Positions 8,000 through 15,896 of a stretch of DNA of 62,796 nucleotides are shown here, piece after piece. Within the stretch, counting starts at the first letter, position 1, and every line of letters begins with the position of its first letter. The notes beneath the pieces were generated by a model. The model saw nothing but the letters and a program-made list of their open reading frames with translations. It made no database searches and was not told the DNA's origin. A program made the translations under genes and the position numbers. Source of the DNA: JBHIBC01 sp046758905. GTDB taxonomy: Bacteria; Acidobacteriota; Polarisedimenticolia; Gp22-AA2. The stretch spans positions 1 to 62,796 of the forward strand of contig JBHIBC010000008.1 of assembly GCA_046758905.1 (NCBI GenBank). The letters are read 5' to 3'.

Positions 8000-8931
8000 A
8001 GCAGGCGCCCCTGCCCGGGGGGGCGCGGCTCCGGCTCGACCATGCTGCGCAGCTCGGGGTAGGCGTCGCAAAGATCGCTCGGCGCCCGGACGCGCCGCCG
8101 CTCGACGGCCGACTTGAGCATCAGCGCGTTGGCCGGACCCTTGCCGCGGTAATGGTTGTTGGCGATGATGATCACGCGGTCGGCCCTCTCGTGCAGGCGG
8201 GCGATCCTCTCCACCCAGGGGTGAAGTTCCTCCAACGGATATAGGTAGTCGTAGCGACGGAAGGCGGGCCGACCGGTCGCGAACCATTCGGCGGCGTTGC
8301 GGCCGTGTAGGCGGACGTACGCCACGCGCGAGGTCACGTGTCGGGTCGGGCGCAGCGTCGCGCCCACGGCCGGCTGGTCGATGTTGCAGAACCCGACGCC
8401 GAGCCGGGACAGAAAGCGCAGGGCGTCCTCGTTGTCCCAGCTCCGATGACGGAACTCGGCGACCAGCGGCAGCCCCTCGAGACGCGCGGCGAGCCTGCTG
8501 ACGTGGCGCCTGTTGTCGGGCTCGTCGTGGAAGGAGTGTGGGAACTGCAGCAGCACCGCGTCGAGCAGCCCCTCCGACGCGAGGGGAGCGACGCCTCGGC
8601 GGAACCGATCGGAGGCGTCACGGATGTCGACGTCCGACAGGCGCGCCGCACCCCCGGCCGGCGGCGTGTCCGGCCGGCCGGCTCCCTCACCGTGGGTCAG
8701 CGTGCGGAAGAGCTTGGCGGTGAACCGGCAGGACCCCGCGGAGCCCAGCCGCCGAGCCCAGCTGCGGCACAGGGCGGCCTCCGGCAGCCGGTAGAAGGTC
8801 GAGTTGATCTCGATCGCGTCGAAGTACCGGGCGAGGAACCTCAGCCTGTCGAATCCGCGCCCGGGCCGCGCCGGGTAGACGATACCGGCCCAGTCCGGAT
8901 AGTCCCAGCCCGCGACTCCGATGCGGATCAC
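7996..8931 (-). CDS. DUF72 (YecE-like) family protein
   Basis: The 311-residue product matches DUF72 proteins: the start MIRIGVAGWDYPDWAGIVYP, the AIEINSTFYRLP segment near residue 38, LLQFPHSF, and the C-terminal VIIIANNHYRGKGPANAL. The fold is a TIM-barrel-like alpha/beta structure; no biochemical role is established that I know of. It is on the minus strand and converges with the GT4 gene so tightly that both stops lie in the tetranucleotide CTAG (7996-7999). Upstream it is divergent from carD, with only about 150 bp between the two starts. Confidence 0.88.
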   Translation of the reverse strand: MIRIGVAGWDYPDWAGIVYPARPGRGFDRLRFLARYFDAIEINSTFYRLPEAALCRSWARRLGSAGSCRFTAKLFRTLTHGEGAGRPDTPPAGGAARLSDVDIRDASDRFRRGVAPLASEGLLDAVLLQFPHSFHDEPDNRRHVSRLAARLEGLPLVAEFRHRSWDNEDALRFLSRLGVGFCNIDQPAVGATLRPTRHVTSRVAYVRLHGRNAAEWFATGRPAFRRYDYLYPLEELHPWVERIARLHERADRVIIIANNHYRGKGPANALMLKSAVERRRVRAPSDLCDAYPELRSMVEPEPRPPGQGRLL

Positions 8932-8983
8932 ACGGCACCTCGCCTCCCGATTGTCGCGCCCTCGGAGGCCGCCCGGGGCCGAG

Positions 8984-9002
8984 ATTGACCGAAACGGTCA
9001 AT
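8984..9002. repeat. Perfect inverted repeat (operator-like) over the carD -35
   Basis: Seven-base arms ATTGACC (8984-8990) and GGTCAAT (8996-9002) flank GAAAC. The left arm contains the -35 hexamer of the carD promoter and the right arm lies in the spacer, the classic place for a dimeric repressor to block RNA polymerase. Confidence 0.6.
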
Positions 9003-9013
9003 GCTGTTAAAAT
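8985..9013 (+). promoter_or_regulatory. Strong sigma-70-type promoter of carD
   Basis: TTGACC (8985-8990), exactly 17 bp, then TAAAAT (9008-9013): 5 of 6 matches in each hexamer. The predicted start is near 9020, leaving a leader of about 59 nt before the TTG start at 9079. Confidence 0.75.
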
Positions 9014-9068
9014 GTACTCCTAAATTCACAGCGCGTGACCGCCCCCCACAGCGGTTCCCACGTATTGC

Positions 9069-9073
9069 GGAGG
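9069..9073 (+). promoter_or_regulatory. Ribosome binding site that fixes the carD start
   Basis: GGAGG lies 5 bases before TTG 9079. It argues for the TTG as the true start, rather than the in-frame ATG at 9001, which sits inside the promoter. Confidence 0.75.
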
Positions 9074-9078
9074 CAGCC

Positions 9079-9585
9079 TTGGAATTCAACATCGGCGACA
9101 AGGTCGTCTACCCGAACCACGGTCTGGGCATTATCGAGCAGATCGAGACCCGCCCCTGCGGCGACCGGATGGAGGAGTTCCTCCGTCTGCGCATCATCTC
9201 CAACGACAGCACCGTCATGGTGCCCCGCAACAACGCCAAGCACGTCGGGCTGCGCCGCGTGATCTCGAAGAAGGAGATCGACGAGGTCTTCGATGTCCTC
9301 AAGGACAGGAAGATCCGGGTGTTCGATGACTGGAAGGGGCGCTTTCAGGAGAACTCGGACAAGATGCGGACCGGCTCCATCACCGAGGTGGCCCGGGTGT
9401 TCAAGACCCTCAGCCACCTGGCCCTCCAGAAGACCCTCTCGTACCGGGAACGGCGGATGCTGGACAAGGCCAGGTACCTGATCGTCAGCGAGATCGCTGA
9501 AGTCGAGAGGGTGGCGCCCACGGAGATCGAGGTGCGTGTCGATCGAGCCGTGACGCGGGGCATCAAGCAGATCCGGGACCGCTGA
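9079..9585 (+). CDS. carD: CarD/CdnL family transcription regulator
   Basis: CarD-type proteins bind the RNA polymerase beta subunit and stabilise open complexes, mainly at rRNA and housekeeping promoters. The product begins at once with the CarD/TRCF RNAP-interaction domain (FNIGDKVVYPNHGLGIIEQI, residues 3-22), followed by the family core FLRLRIISNDSTVMVPRNNA. The C-terminal half (about 75-165) is the helical DNA-binding domain (HLALQKTLSYRERRMLDKAR). The length of 168 residues is normal. A TTG start with a strong GGAGG site is chosen. The gene is preceded by a strong promoter that overlaps a palindrome, so its level is probably controlled. Confidence 0.93.
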   Translation: MEFNIGDKVVYPNHGLGIIEQIETRPCGDRMEEFLRLRIISNDSTVMVPRNNAKHVGLRRVISKKEIDEVFDVLKDRKIRVFDDWKGRFQENSDKMRTGSITEVARVFKTLSHLALQKTLSYRERRMLDKARYLIVSEIAEVERVAPTEIEVRVDRAVTRGIKQIRDR

Positions 9586-9604
9586 TCTCGGACATCTCGG
9601 ATGA

Positions 9605-11365
9605 ATGGACCAGTTCCTCCTGCAGGCGGTGACGGCGGAGGTCGCCGGCCGGCTCGTCGAGCATGAGGTCCTGCGCGTCAGCTACACGGGTCTGCATCGC
9701 TACCTGCTGCGTTTCGCCACCCCCCGCCGCGACAACCTGCTGATCTCCGTCCGCCCCGACCTCCCCCGATTCCACCTTCTCGTGGGCGGCGGACGCGCGC
9801 GCGAAGCCCGGCCCGATCCTTTCGCCGCGCGGCTCGACGGTGAGCTCGCCGGGGCGGTCCTGACCTCCGCGACGCTGCAGCCCTGGGACCGCGTCGTCGA
9901 TCTCCGTTTCAGATTGCCGCGGCGGGAGGACGCCTCGAGCGGACGGCGTCTCGTGGTCGAGCTTCTAGGACGCTCGGCGAACCTGTTGCTGCTCGAGCCG
10001 GACGGGACCATCCGGGCGTACGCGCGCCGGCTGAAGAGCCGGTTCCGCACGCCCGCCTGCGGCGCGACCTACCGGCCGCCTCCGGGACGGGAGATGTACA
10101 GCGACATCCCCCTCGGTCCCGCAGCCCTGGCGATGATCCGCGACCGGTTCGACGGCCCGGTCGAGTTTCTCCTGCCGCTGAGCCCCCTGCTGGCCGACGA
10201 CCTGCTCTACGCCGCGGCCGGCGGCCCGACGGCCGCCGAGGAGCGCCTGCGCGAGATCCTCGAGGCGGCGCGAGGCAGCGCCTGGTCGCCCCGCGTCTAC
10301 TCCACGCGCCCCCTGCGGGACTTCGAGGAGGGGGATCCGGTCCGCAGCGGAGACATCCTGGTGGCGGCGTTCCCGGTCCGGTGGTTCGAGCGGGGCGGCG
10401 GTGCGGCCCCGGCGAGGATCGGGTCCGCGTACGCGAGCCCGTCGGAGGCCGCCTCGGTCGGTCTCGGCCTCCTGGAGAGGCTGCGCGATTTCCAGGCCGC
10501 GCGCGAGCACCACCGCGCCTTGATCCGCAGAGAGATCGCCAGGCTGAGCCGACTGCAGCGGAAGCTCGAGGAGGAGATGGAGCGGGCGCACGAGTGCGAG
10601 CGGTCCCGGCGCATGGCGGAGGCGCTGCTCGCCGGCCTGTCCGGCGCGATCGCGCGGGGCGGGGTGGCGACCGTCCCGGATCCCTACGACCCCTCCGCCG
10701 GACCGCTGCGGGTCCCGATCGATCCGTGGGTGTCGCTCCAGGCAAACGCAGAGCGGCTCTTCGATCGTTATAAGAAGGGCAAGCGCGGCGTCGCGATGAT
10801 CGGCACGCGGCTGGCGGCGGTGCGCGGGCGGCTGGAGGAATGGCGGGCGCTGCGCCGCCCGGCCGACGAGGTGCGCAGCCCGGACCACCTCGACCACCTG
10901 CGCGAGCGGATGGGGCGCCTCGGGCTGGTCCACGCGCCGCGTTCCGGGAGGTCGGAGCCCCGGCCGCGGAGCGGCGCAGCGACGGCGCGCGTCCGCCGGC
11001 ACGCGACCCGCGACGGCTTCGACATCCTGGTGGGGCGGAGCGGCGACGAGAACGACACGCTCACCTTCCACGTCGCCTCGCCATGGGACTTCTGGCTGCA
11101 CGCCGCGGGCCACCCCGGGGCGCACGTGGTCGTCCGCAACCCCCGTCGGCTCAAGTCGATGCCGGAATCGACCCTGCGCGCAGCGGCGGAGATCGCCGCC
11201 TATTACAGCGGCGCCCGCGGAGAGGGAAAGGTCGAGGTGCACTTCACTCAGCGCAGGCACGTTCTGAAACGGAAGGGGATGGCGCGCGGCCGGGTCATCC
11301 TGCGGCGCCACTCCACGATCCGGGTGACCCCTCGGCTGCCGACCTCGCCCCTCGAGGACGTCTGA
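9605..11365 (+). CDS. rqcH: NFACT family protein (RqcH / Rqc2 homologue)
   Basis: RqcH binds obstructed 50S subunits carrying peptidyl-tRNA and recruits tRNA-Ala to add C-terminal alanine tails in ribosome quality control. The 586-residue product has the NFACT-N domain (1-200) with the tRNA-contacting Asp-Arg pair at 95-96 (PWDRVV), a central coiled-coil region (about 300-345, LIRREIARLSRLQRKLEEEM), and the C-terminal NFACT-R domain (about 455-560; DGFDILVGRSGDEND, WLHAAGHPGAHVV). The family was formerly annotated as fibronectin-binding protein. It follows carD by 19 bp and shares its direction, so it may be cotranscribed. Confidence 0.9.
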   Translation: MDQFLLQAVTAEVAGRLVEHEVLRVSYTGLHRYLLRFATPRRDNLLISVRPDLPRFHLLVGGGRAREARPDPFAARLDGELAGAVLTSATLQPWDRVVDLRFRLPRREDASSGRRLVVELLGRSANLLLLEPDGTIRAYARRLKSRFRTPACGATYRPPPGREMYSDIPLGPAALAMIRDRFDGPVEFLLPLSPLLADDLLYAAAGGPTAAEERLREILEAARGSAWSPRVYSTRPLRDFEEGDPVRSGDILVAAFPVRWFERGGGAAPARIGSAYASPSEAASVGLGLLERLRDFQAAREHHRALIRREIARLSRLQRKLEEEMERAHECERSRRMAEALLAGLSGAIARGGVATVPDPYDPSAGPLRVPIDPWVSLQANAERLFDRYKKGKRGVAMIGTRLAAVRGRLEEWRALRRPADEVRSPDHLDHLRERMGRLGLVHAPRSGRSEPRPRSGAATARVRRHATRDGFDILVGRSGDENDTLTFHVASPWDFWLHAAGHPGAHVVVRNPRRLKSMPESTLRAAAEIAAYYSGARGEGKVEVHFTQRRHVLKRKGMARGRVILRRHSTIRVTPRLPTSPLEDV

Positions 11366-11582
11366 AGGGGGGAGAGGGTGGCGGGCCAGGGGACGAAGCC
11401 GGGCGAGACGCTCCTCGCGCGGCCCCGCCTCGGCCGGCGCGTCGCGCAGATCGATCACGCGTATAATCCGCACGCGGGGCACGAGAGCCGGCGGGCACCG
11501 ATCCGAGCCTCGGACGGGCGCCGTCCGTCGCCGCTACATCTTCGCTCGAGTCGAGATACATGATTCCCAGCACGCCCTCTGC
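11366..11582. other. Intergenic leader region before folB
   Basis: No convincing coding frame except the start-less continuation of the small frame described at 11583. A perfect TATAAT lies at 11462-11467 (CGCG-TATAAT-CCGC) but has no recognisable -35. It may be a promoter for the folB pair. Confidence 0.35.
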
Positions 11583-11735
11583 GTGGGCCGCGATCTGATG
11601 GGGGCCGATCTGGCGGTGCGCCTCAAGGAGTGCATCCAGGCAAAGCCGGCGCCGTGGGGGAACGTGACCTGCGACGAGCCCGAGGGGAGGGCGCGAGGGG
11701 CGGGTCGCGGCGGGCTCCGGGGGCGCGCAGGATGA
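11583..11735 (+). CDS. Possible small ORF coupled to folB
   Basis: A 50-codon frame begins at GTG 11583 (or ATG 11598) and its TGA (11733-11735) overlaps the folB ATG (11732-11734) as ATGA, the usual mark of translational coupling. The frame is also open further upstream, where it reads as protein-like text (RRYIFARVEIHDS), but with no start codon. The ordered part contains GRDLMGADLAVRLKECIQ; the end is Arg/Gly-rich. I do not recognise it. It could be a genuine short peptide, a gene with a non-standard start, or a decayed remnant. Confidence 0.3.
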   Translation: MGRDLMGADLAVRLKECIQAKPAPWGNVTCDEPEGRARGAGRGGLRGRAG

Positions 11736-12094
11736 AGCGGCTCGATCGGCTGTCGCTGCGCGGCATCGAGTGCCGTTGCCGCATCGGCGTCTCCGGGGAG
11801 GAGCGTCGCGAGAGGCAGACGATCGAGGTCGACCTGGAGCTGTTCGCCGACCTCGACGAGGCGGGGCGCACCGGCGACCTCGCCCGGACCATCGACTACA
11901 GGGCCGTCTGCGACGCGGTCCGCGGCCACCTGGAGGCCGGCACCTTCCACTTGGTCGAGGCCGCGGCCCGAAGCGTCCTCGAGCGGGTCCTGGAGATGTT
12001 TCCGGTCCGCTCGGCTCGCGTCCGGGTCCGCAAATTCATCCTGCCGCGCGTCGCCCACATCGAGGTCGAGATGGAGCGCGGCCGGGAGGGCTGA
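11732..12094 (+). CDS. folB: Dihydroneopterin aldolase
   Basis: Cleaves 7,8-dihydroneopterin to 6-hydroxymethyl-dihydropterin and glycolaldehyde in folate synthesis. The 120-residue product has the family opening LSLRGIECRCRIGVSGEERRERQ, where GI...IGV..ER...Q is diagnostic (residues 8-30), then VDLEL, the DLARTIDYRAVCDAV segment and the pterin-binding Glu in HLVEAAA. Length matches the family. ATG 11732 is preferred over upstream in-frame starts because they add only a low-complexity basic stretch. No other folate genes are adjacent. Confidence 0.9.
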   Translation: MKRLDRLSLRGIECRCRIGVSGEERRERQTIEVDLELFADLDEAGRTGDLARTIDYRAVCDAVRGHLEAGTFHLVEAAARSVLERVLEMFPVRSARVRVRKFILPRVAHIEVEMERGREG

Positions 12095-12239
12095 GGGCCC
12101 GAGGATCCTGGCCTCGATCATGGCGACGACCGAAGTGCGTCGGCACGCCAGCTTGCGCCCCTTGCGGATCGGGCTCGAGGCAGGCGGTTCGCGGCAGTGC
12201 AGGGAGGCCCGTCCCAGCAAGTCGCGGTGCGGCCGATGC

Positions 12240-12268
12240 CCTCAGGGGCGCCGGGGCCCACCCTGAGG
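12240..12268. repeat. Hairpin with 8-bp perfect arms
   Basis: CCTCAGGG (12240-12247) and CCCTGAGG (12261-12268) flank a 13-base GC-rich loop. There is no T-run after it, so it may be a factor-dependent terminator or a transcript-end stabiliser for folB, or a protein-binding site. Confidence 0.4.
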
Positions 12269-12371
12269 TGGGGGAACAGGGGGAGGGCCCTCTCGTCGGA
12301 AGAGATCGCACGTCCTAGGCCTGGACCCGCCCGAGCCGTCCCGGGCGCGCTGAGCCGGCCTCATGGCCCGT

Positions 12372-12401
12372 TTGCAGATGCCGCGGGGCGGGACCTATAT
12401 T
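12372..12401 (+). promoter_or_regulatory. Promoter of the chemoreceptor gene
   Basis: TTGCAG (12372-12377), an 18-bp spacer and TATATT (12396-12401). The predicted start near 12408 leaves a leader of about 75 nt before ATG 12484. Confidence 0.45.
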
Positions 12402-12483
12402 GAGGTTCCGTCATCGACCCTCCACGGCCCGCCCGCACGGGATCCCGGTGCCGGGGCCGCGGACGCGAGGCGGGACAGGCGAC

Positions 12484-14691
12484 ATGGCGGCGCAGAGGCT
12501 CCGGACACCACGACGCTCGCGCGGCGGCCCGAGCCTGCGGACCAGGCAGGCGCTCGGCGTCGCCGCGTTGCTGGGCGCCCTCGCAGCGCTCATGACGCTG
12601 GTCTACTCCTCCGCCCTGGCCGATCGGTCTTTCGAGATGATGCGTCGGCGTGCGGTCACGGCCGCCCGCCTGCTGGCGACCGCGGGGGAGGAGGCGATCG
12701 GCGACGGCCGGAGCGAACGCTTGCAGCGGATGTTCGAGCGGCTGGCCGGCGAGCGGGACCTGGTCCACCTCGAGCTGGTCGACGCGAAGGGACGGGTGCT
12801 CGCGCACGGCGGGACCGCGAGCCGCCCGCCACAGTATTCCCTGTTCGATGAGGACGTGGGGGCTTCCCGGGTCCCGGCGCGGCGCGCCGACCGGATGCCC
12901 GGGCTCATGGGGGAGCCGCTGTACATCTTCACCGTGCCGGTCCTGCGGCGTGAGCAGTCGGCGGCGCCCCGGCCCCGCCCATCGGCCGGCGGCTCGGTGC
13001 CCGGTCCCGGGAGCGCGGTCGCCGCGGAGCGCGGCGCGACGATCCGCCGTCCCCCGCTGGGGGAGGTGCGCCTCGCCTTCAGATCCGTCGATCTGGAGAC
13101 GGCCCGGCGGGAACTGGCGTGGAAGGGGACGGGCCTGGGGCTTCTGGCCATGCTGGCGGGCGTCCTGTTCACGCAGGCGCTGGCGCGCCGTCAGGTGACC
13201 GACCCGGCCCGGCGGCTGGCCGGCCTGGCGGCCCGGATCGCGGACGGCGACCTGACACCGCGGATCGAGGAGGACCTATCCGACGAGATGGGAGAGGTCG
13301 CGGAGGCCTTCAACCGGATGATCGACAGGCTCGAGGCCATGGTCTCCGGCCTGCGCAGGAACGCGGCGCGCCTGGACGAGGCGCTCGAGGAGATCAAGGC
13401 CATCGCGGACGTGGTCGTCGCCGGGACGCGGAATCAGCAGGAGGCCGTCAAGCGGATCTCCGTCTGCGCCGACGCCGTCGCCGACTCGATCAGGAAAGTG
13501 GCGGGCAGCGTCGGCAGCCTCTCGGTGTCGTCCGAGGGGACCTCGACCTCGATCCTCGAGATGATCGCCTCGATCGAGGAGGTCGCCGGCCACGCCGACG
13601 GCCTGACCATGTCCGTGAACGATACGTCGGCGACCACCGAGGAGGTGGTCTCCGCGATCAGGGAGATCGACCGCAGTGTCGACATGCTCAACCAGTTCGT
13701 GGAGGAGACCTCGAACGCCATGGGCCAGATGAACCAGGCCATCCGGCAGGTGGAGCACAACGCCGCCGAGGGGAAGGCCATCAGCGAGCTGGTCGCCCGC
13801 AGGGCCGAGGTCGGCATGCGAGCCGTCGAGCTGACGATCGAGGGGATGGAGGGGATCTCCGGCAGCGTCCTGGAGTCGAGCCGGGTCATCGAGTCCGTGG
13901 GCCGCCGGGGCCGCGAGATCGGCCTCATCCTGAGCGTCATCCAGGAGGTCACCGAACAGACGAACCTGCTGGCGCTCAACGCGTCGATCATCGCGGCCCA
14001 GGCCGGCGAGCACGGCCGCGGATTCGCGGTGGTGGCCGACGAGATCCGCCAGCTGGCCGAGCGCACCGCCAGCAGCGCCAAGGAGATCGGCAGCCTCATC
14101 GCCTCCTTCCAGTCGGAGACGGAGCGGGCGGTGGCGGCGATGCAGGAAGGCTCGCGGAGGGTGGCGGAGGGCTCGGAGCGGTCCCGCGAAGCGGGCCGGG
14201 CGCTCGAGGAGATCCTCGAGTCGGCCCGTCGCTCGTCGACCATGGTCAGCGAGATCGCCGGCGCCACCCGCGAGCAGGCCCGCGGGAGCGAGGCGATCTC
14301 CGGGTCGGTCGATCGCGTGCGGGACATGGTGGCCCACATCAAGCAGTCGACCGCGGAGCAGACCCTCGGCTCGGAGCAGATCATGTCCGCGGTCGAGAAC
14401 ATGCGCGAGATGGCCGGTCACGTGAAACGGGCCACCGTGGCTCAGACCAAGGGATCGCGGCTCATCACCCAGGCGATCGAGAACGTCGCCGAGATGGTCA
14501 GCTCGATCCAGCGCGCCGCGGACGAGCAGCGCGCCGCCTCGGAGCAGATCCTCAAGGTCCTGGACGGGTTCGCCTCCGTCACCTCGGCCAACCTGGCATC
14601 GGCGACCCGCATGCGCGAGGCCATGGAGGCGCTCCGCCTCCGTTCGGGCGCGCTGCACGACGAGATCGTCCGGTTCCGGATCCGCGGGTGA
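12484..14691 (+). CDS. Methyl-accepting chemotaxis protein
   Basis: A 735-residue transmembrane receptor that would control a CheA kinase. TM1 is at about 24-43, then a periplasmic sensor region of about 170 residues with a Pro/Arg-rich insert, and TM2 at about 213-233. HAMP follows (about 236-290, TDPARRLAGLAARIADGDLTP), then a long coiled-coil signalling domain to the end. The hairpin tip (about 488-530) reads EQTNLLALNASIIAAQAGE and then HGRGFAVVADEIRQLAERT. The usual tip is ALNAAIEAARAGE; here Glu is replaced by Ile and Arg by Gln. No CheA, CheW or CheR/B gene is nearby. ATG 12484 is chosen because the upstream extension overlaps the promoter. Confidence 0.93.
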   Translation: MAAQRLRTPRRSRGGPSLRTRQALGVAALLGALAALMTLVYSSALADRSFEMMRRRAVTAARLLATAGEEAIGDGRSERLQRMFERLAGERDLVHLELVDAKGRVLAHGGTASRPPQYSLFDEDVGASRVPARRADRMPGLMGEPLYIFTVPVLRREQSAAPRPRPSAGGSVPGPGSAVAAERGATIRRPPLGEVRLAFRSVDLETARRELAWKGTGLGLLAMLAGVLFTQALARRQVTDPARRLAGLAARIADGDLTPRIEEDLSDEMGEVAEAFNRMIDRLEAMVSGLRRNAARLDEALEEIKAIADVVVAGTRNQQEAVKRISVCADAVADSIRKVAGSVGSLSVSSEGTSTSILEMIASIEEVAGHADGLTMSVNDTSATTEEVVSAIREIDRSVDMLNQFVEETSNAMGQMNQAIRQVEHNAAEGKAISELVARRAEVGMRAVELTIEGMEGISGSVLESSRVIESVGRRGREIGLILSVIQEVTEQTNLLALNASIIAAQAGEHGRGFAVVADEIRQLAERTASSAKEIGSLIASFQSETERAVAAMQEGSRRVAEGSERSREAGRALEEILESARRSSTMVSEIAGATREQARGSEAISGSVDRVRDMVAHIKQSTAEQTLGSEQIMSAVENMREMAGHVKRATVAQTKGSRLITQAIENVAEMVSSIQRAADEQRAASEQILKVLDGFASVTSANLASATRMREAMEALRLRSGALHDEIVRFRIRG

Positions 14692-14734
14692 GCGCGCCGC
14701 GGCCGCGTAGCCCCGCCCGCCGGAGTCCGCTCTC

Positions 14735-14763
14735 TGGACAGCCTCCCGGCCTTCCTGTATAGT
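14735..14763 (+). promoter_or_regulatory. Promoter of the flippase-like gene
   Basis: TGGACA (14735-14740), exactly 17 bp, then TATAGT (14758-14763): 5 of 6 matches in each hexamer. The leader is about 68 nt. Confidence 0.65.
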
Positions 14764-14837
14764 CGGCCGTCTTCGCGAACGGCACCGGCTCCCGCACGGT
14801 CGCCGCGAGCTCCCAAGGGAAACGGCCCAGGACCGAG

Positions 14838-15896
14838 TTGAAGCGCGTCGCTCGCATCTCGTTCAGTCTCCTGCTGACGGTGGTCTTCCTGGCCCTGTTC
14901 GCGTCCGGCTTCGACCTCGCTGCGGCCGGACGCAGCCTGCGGGCGGCGAGCCCCGCCCTCATCGCCCTCAGCATCCTGGTCAACCTGAGCGCCTACCTGA
15001 TCCGGGCCTGGCGCTGGCGCTACCTGTTGGGGCCGGTCCGAAAGAGCCTCGGCATGTACAACCTCACCTCCACGACGTTCATCGGCTTCATGGTGTCATT
15101 CGTGGTCCCTTTCCGCCTCGGCGAGGTGGTGCGCCCGGTGCTCCTGGCCCGGCGCGAGCGCCTGAGCGCGGGCTCGGCGCTGGCGACCATCGCGGTCGAG
15201 CGGCTGATGGATCTGCTCGTCGTGATCGGTCTGTTCCTGCTGTTCGTGCTGTCGTCGTCGGGATCGGAGCTGCTGGCCTCCACGGGCGAGGGCGCCTCGG
15301 GCGCCGCCTCCTACCTGCGCCGGGGGCTCTCGGCCGCCGCCTGGTCGGCCCTGATGGGCCTGCCCCTCATCGGTCTCCTCGTGATCGCCCCCGGCCGCGT
15401 GGTCGCGCTGCTCCACCGCCTCAACCCCGGCCATCCGACGGGCCCGGTCGGCCGGGCGATCGGGCTGTTGGAGCGGTTCGCCGCCGGCCTCAGGGTTCTC
15501 AGAGGAGGGCGTGACCTGCTGGCCAGCCTGCTGCTGTCGCTGGCCATGTGGCTGGTGATCGATCTGTCGATCCTCATCGGCGTCCGGGCGGTGGGCCTCG
15601 ACCTCGGCTTCGCCGACATGTTCCTTCTGATGGTGGCGCTGGTCGCGGGTATCGCGGTCCCGACGCCGGGGGGCGTGGGCCCGTTCGAGTTCCTCGTCCA
15701 GGTCTCCCTGACGGATTTCTGGGGGGGGGCGGGGGGGGGGGCCGCGCCCACCGCCATCACGCTGCACGCGATCACCCTGGTCCCCACCATCGCCGTGGGG
15801 CTCCTGTTCATGTGGCGGGACGGGCTGAGGTGGCGGGAGGTCCGGGGCCTGGCGAGATCCGGCGGCGCGGTGAGCGCCACAGGGGGGCGGACATGA
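14838..15896 (+). CDS. Lysylphosphatidylglycerol synthase-like flippase domain protein (UPF0104)
   Basis: A 352-residue integral membrane protein with about eight hydrophobic helices and the family features LIRAWRWRYLLGP near residue 55, FIGFMVSFVVPFRLGEVVRP near 75, and GIAVPTPGGVGPFE near 270. UPF0104/AglD-type proteins are the transmembrane part of MprF and act in lipid flipping or glycolipid assembly; the lipid here is unknown. TTG 14838 is preceded by AGGA. Residues about 294-304 (WGGAGGGAAP) are encoded by the tract G9-C-G11 at 15721-15741, a possible slippage site. Its stop overlaps nrdR (ATGA). Confidence 0.85.
   Translation: MKRVARISFSLLLTVVFLALFASGFDLAAAGRSLRAASPALIALSILVNLSAYLIRAWRWRYLLGPVRKSLGMYNLTSTTFIGFMVSFVVPFRLGEVVRPVLLARRERLSAGSALATIAVERLMDLLVVIGLFLLFVLSSSGSELLASTGEGASGAASYLRRGLSAAAWSALMGLPLIGLLVIAPGRVVALLHRLNPGHPTGPVGRAIGLLERFAAGLRVLRGGRDLLASLLLSLAMWLVIDLSILIGVRAVGLDLGFADMFLLMVALVAGIAVPTPGGVGPFEFLVQVSLTDFWGGAGGGAAPTAITLHAITLVPTIAVGLLFMWRDGLRWREVRGLARSGGAVSATGGRT

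Larger units (their letters stand above)
12095..12483. other. Intergenic region with hairpin and promoter
   Basis: A 389-bp stretch with no convincing gene. It holds an 8-bp perfect hairpin at 12240-12268 and a promoter at 12372-12401; I see nothing else in the first 140 bp. No tRNA or known riboswitch core was recognised. Confidence 0.5.

Noticed and set aside
11378..11563. 61-codon frame after rqcH
   Set aside because: Arg/Pro-rich, no domain, no ribosome binding site; it overlaps a TATAAT element and is more likely leader sequence.
12095..12371. Possible tRNA or riboswitch (GGTTCG-like stretch near 12186)
   Set aside because: No acceptor stem, anticodon arm or conserved GTTCRA-T loop; no match to a c-di-GMP or other riboswitch core that I know.
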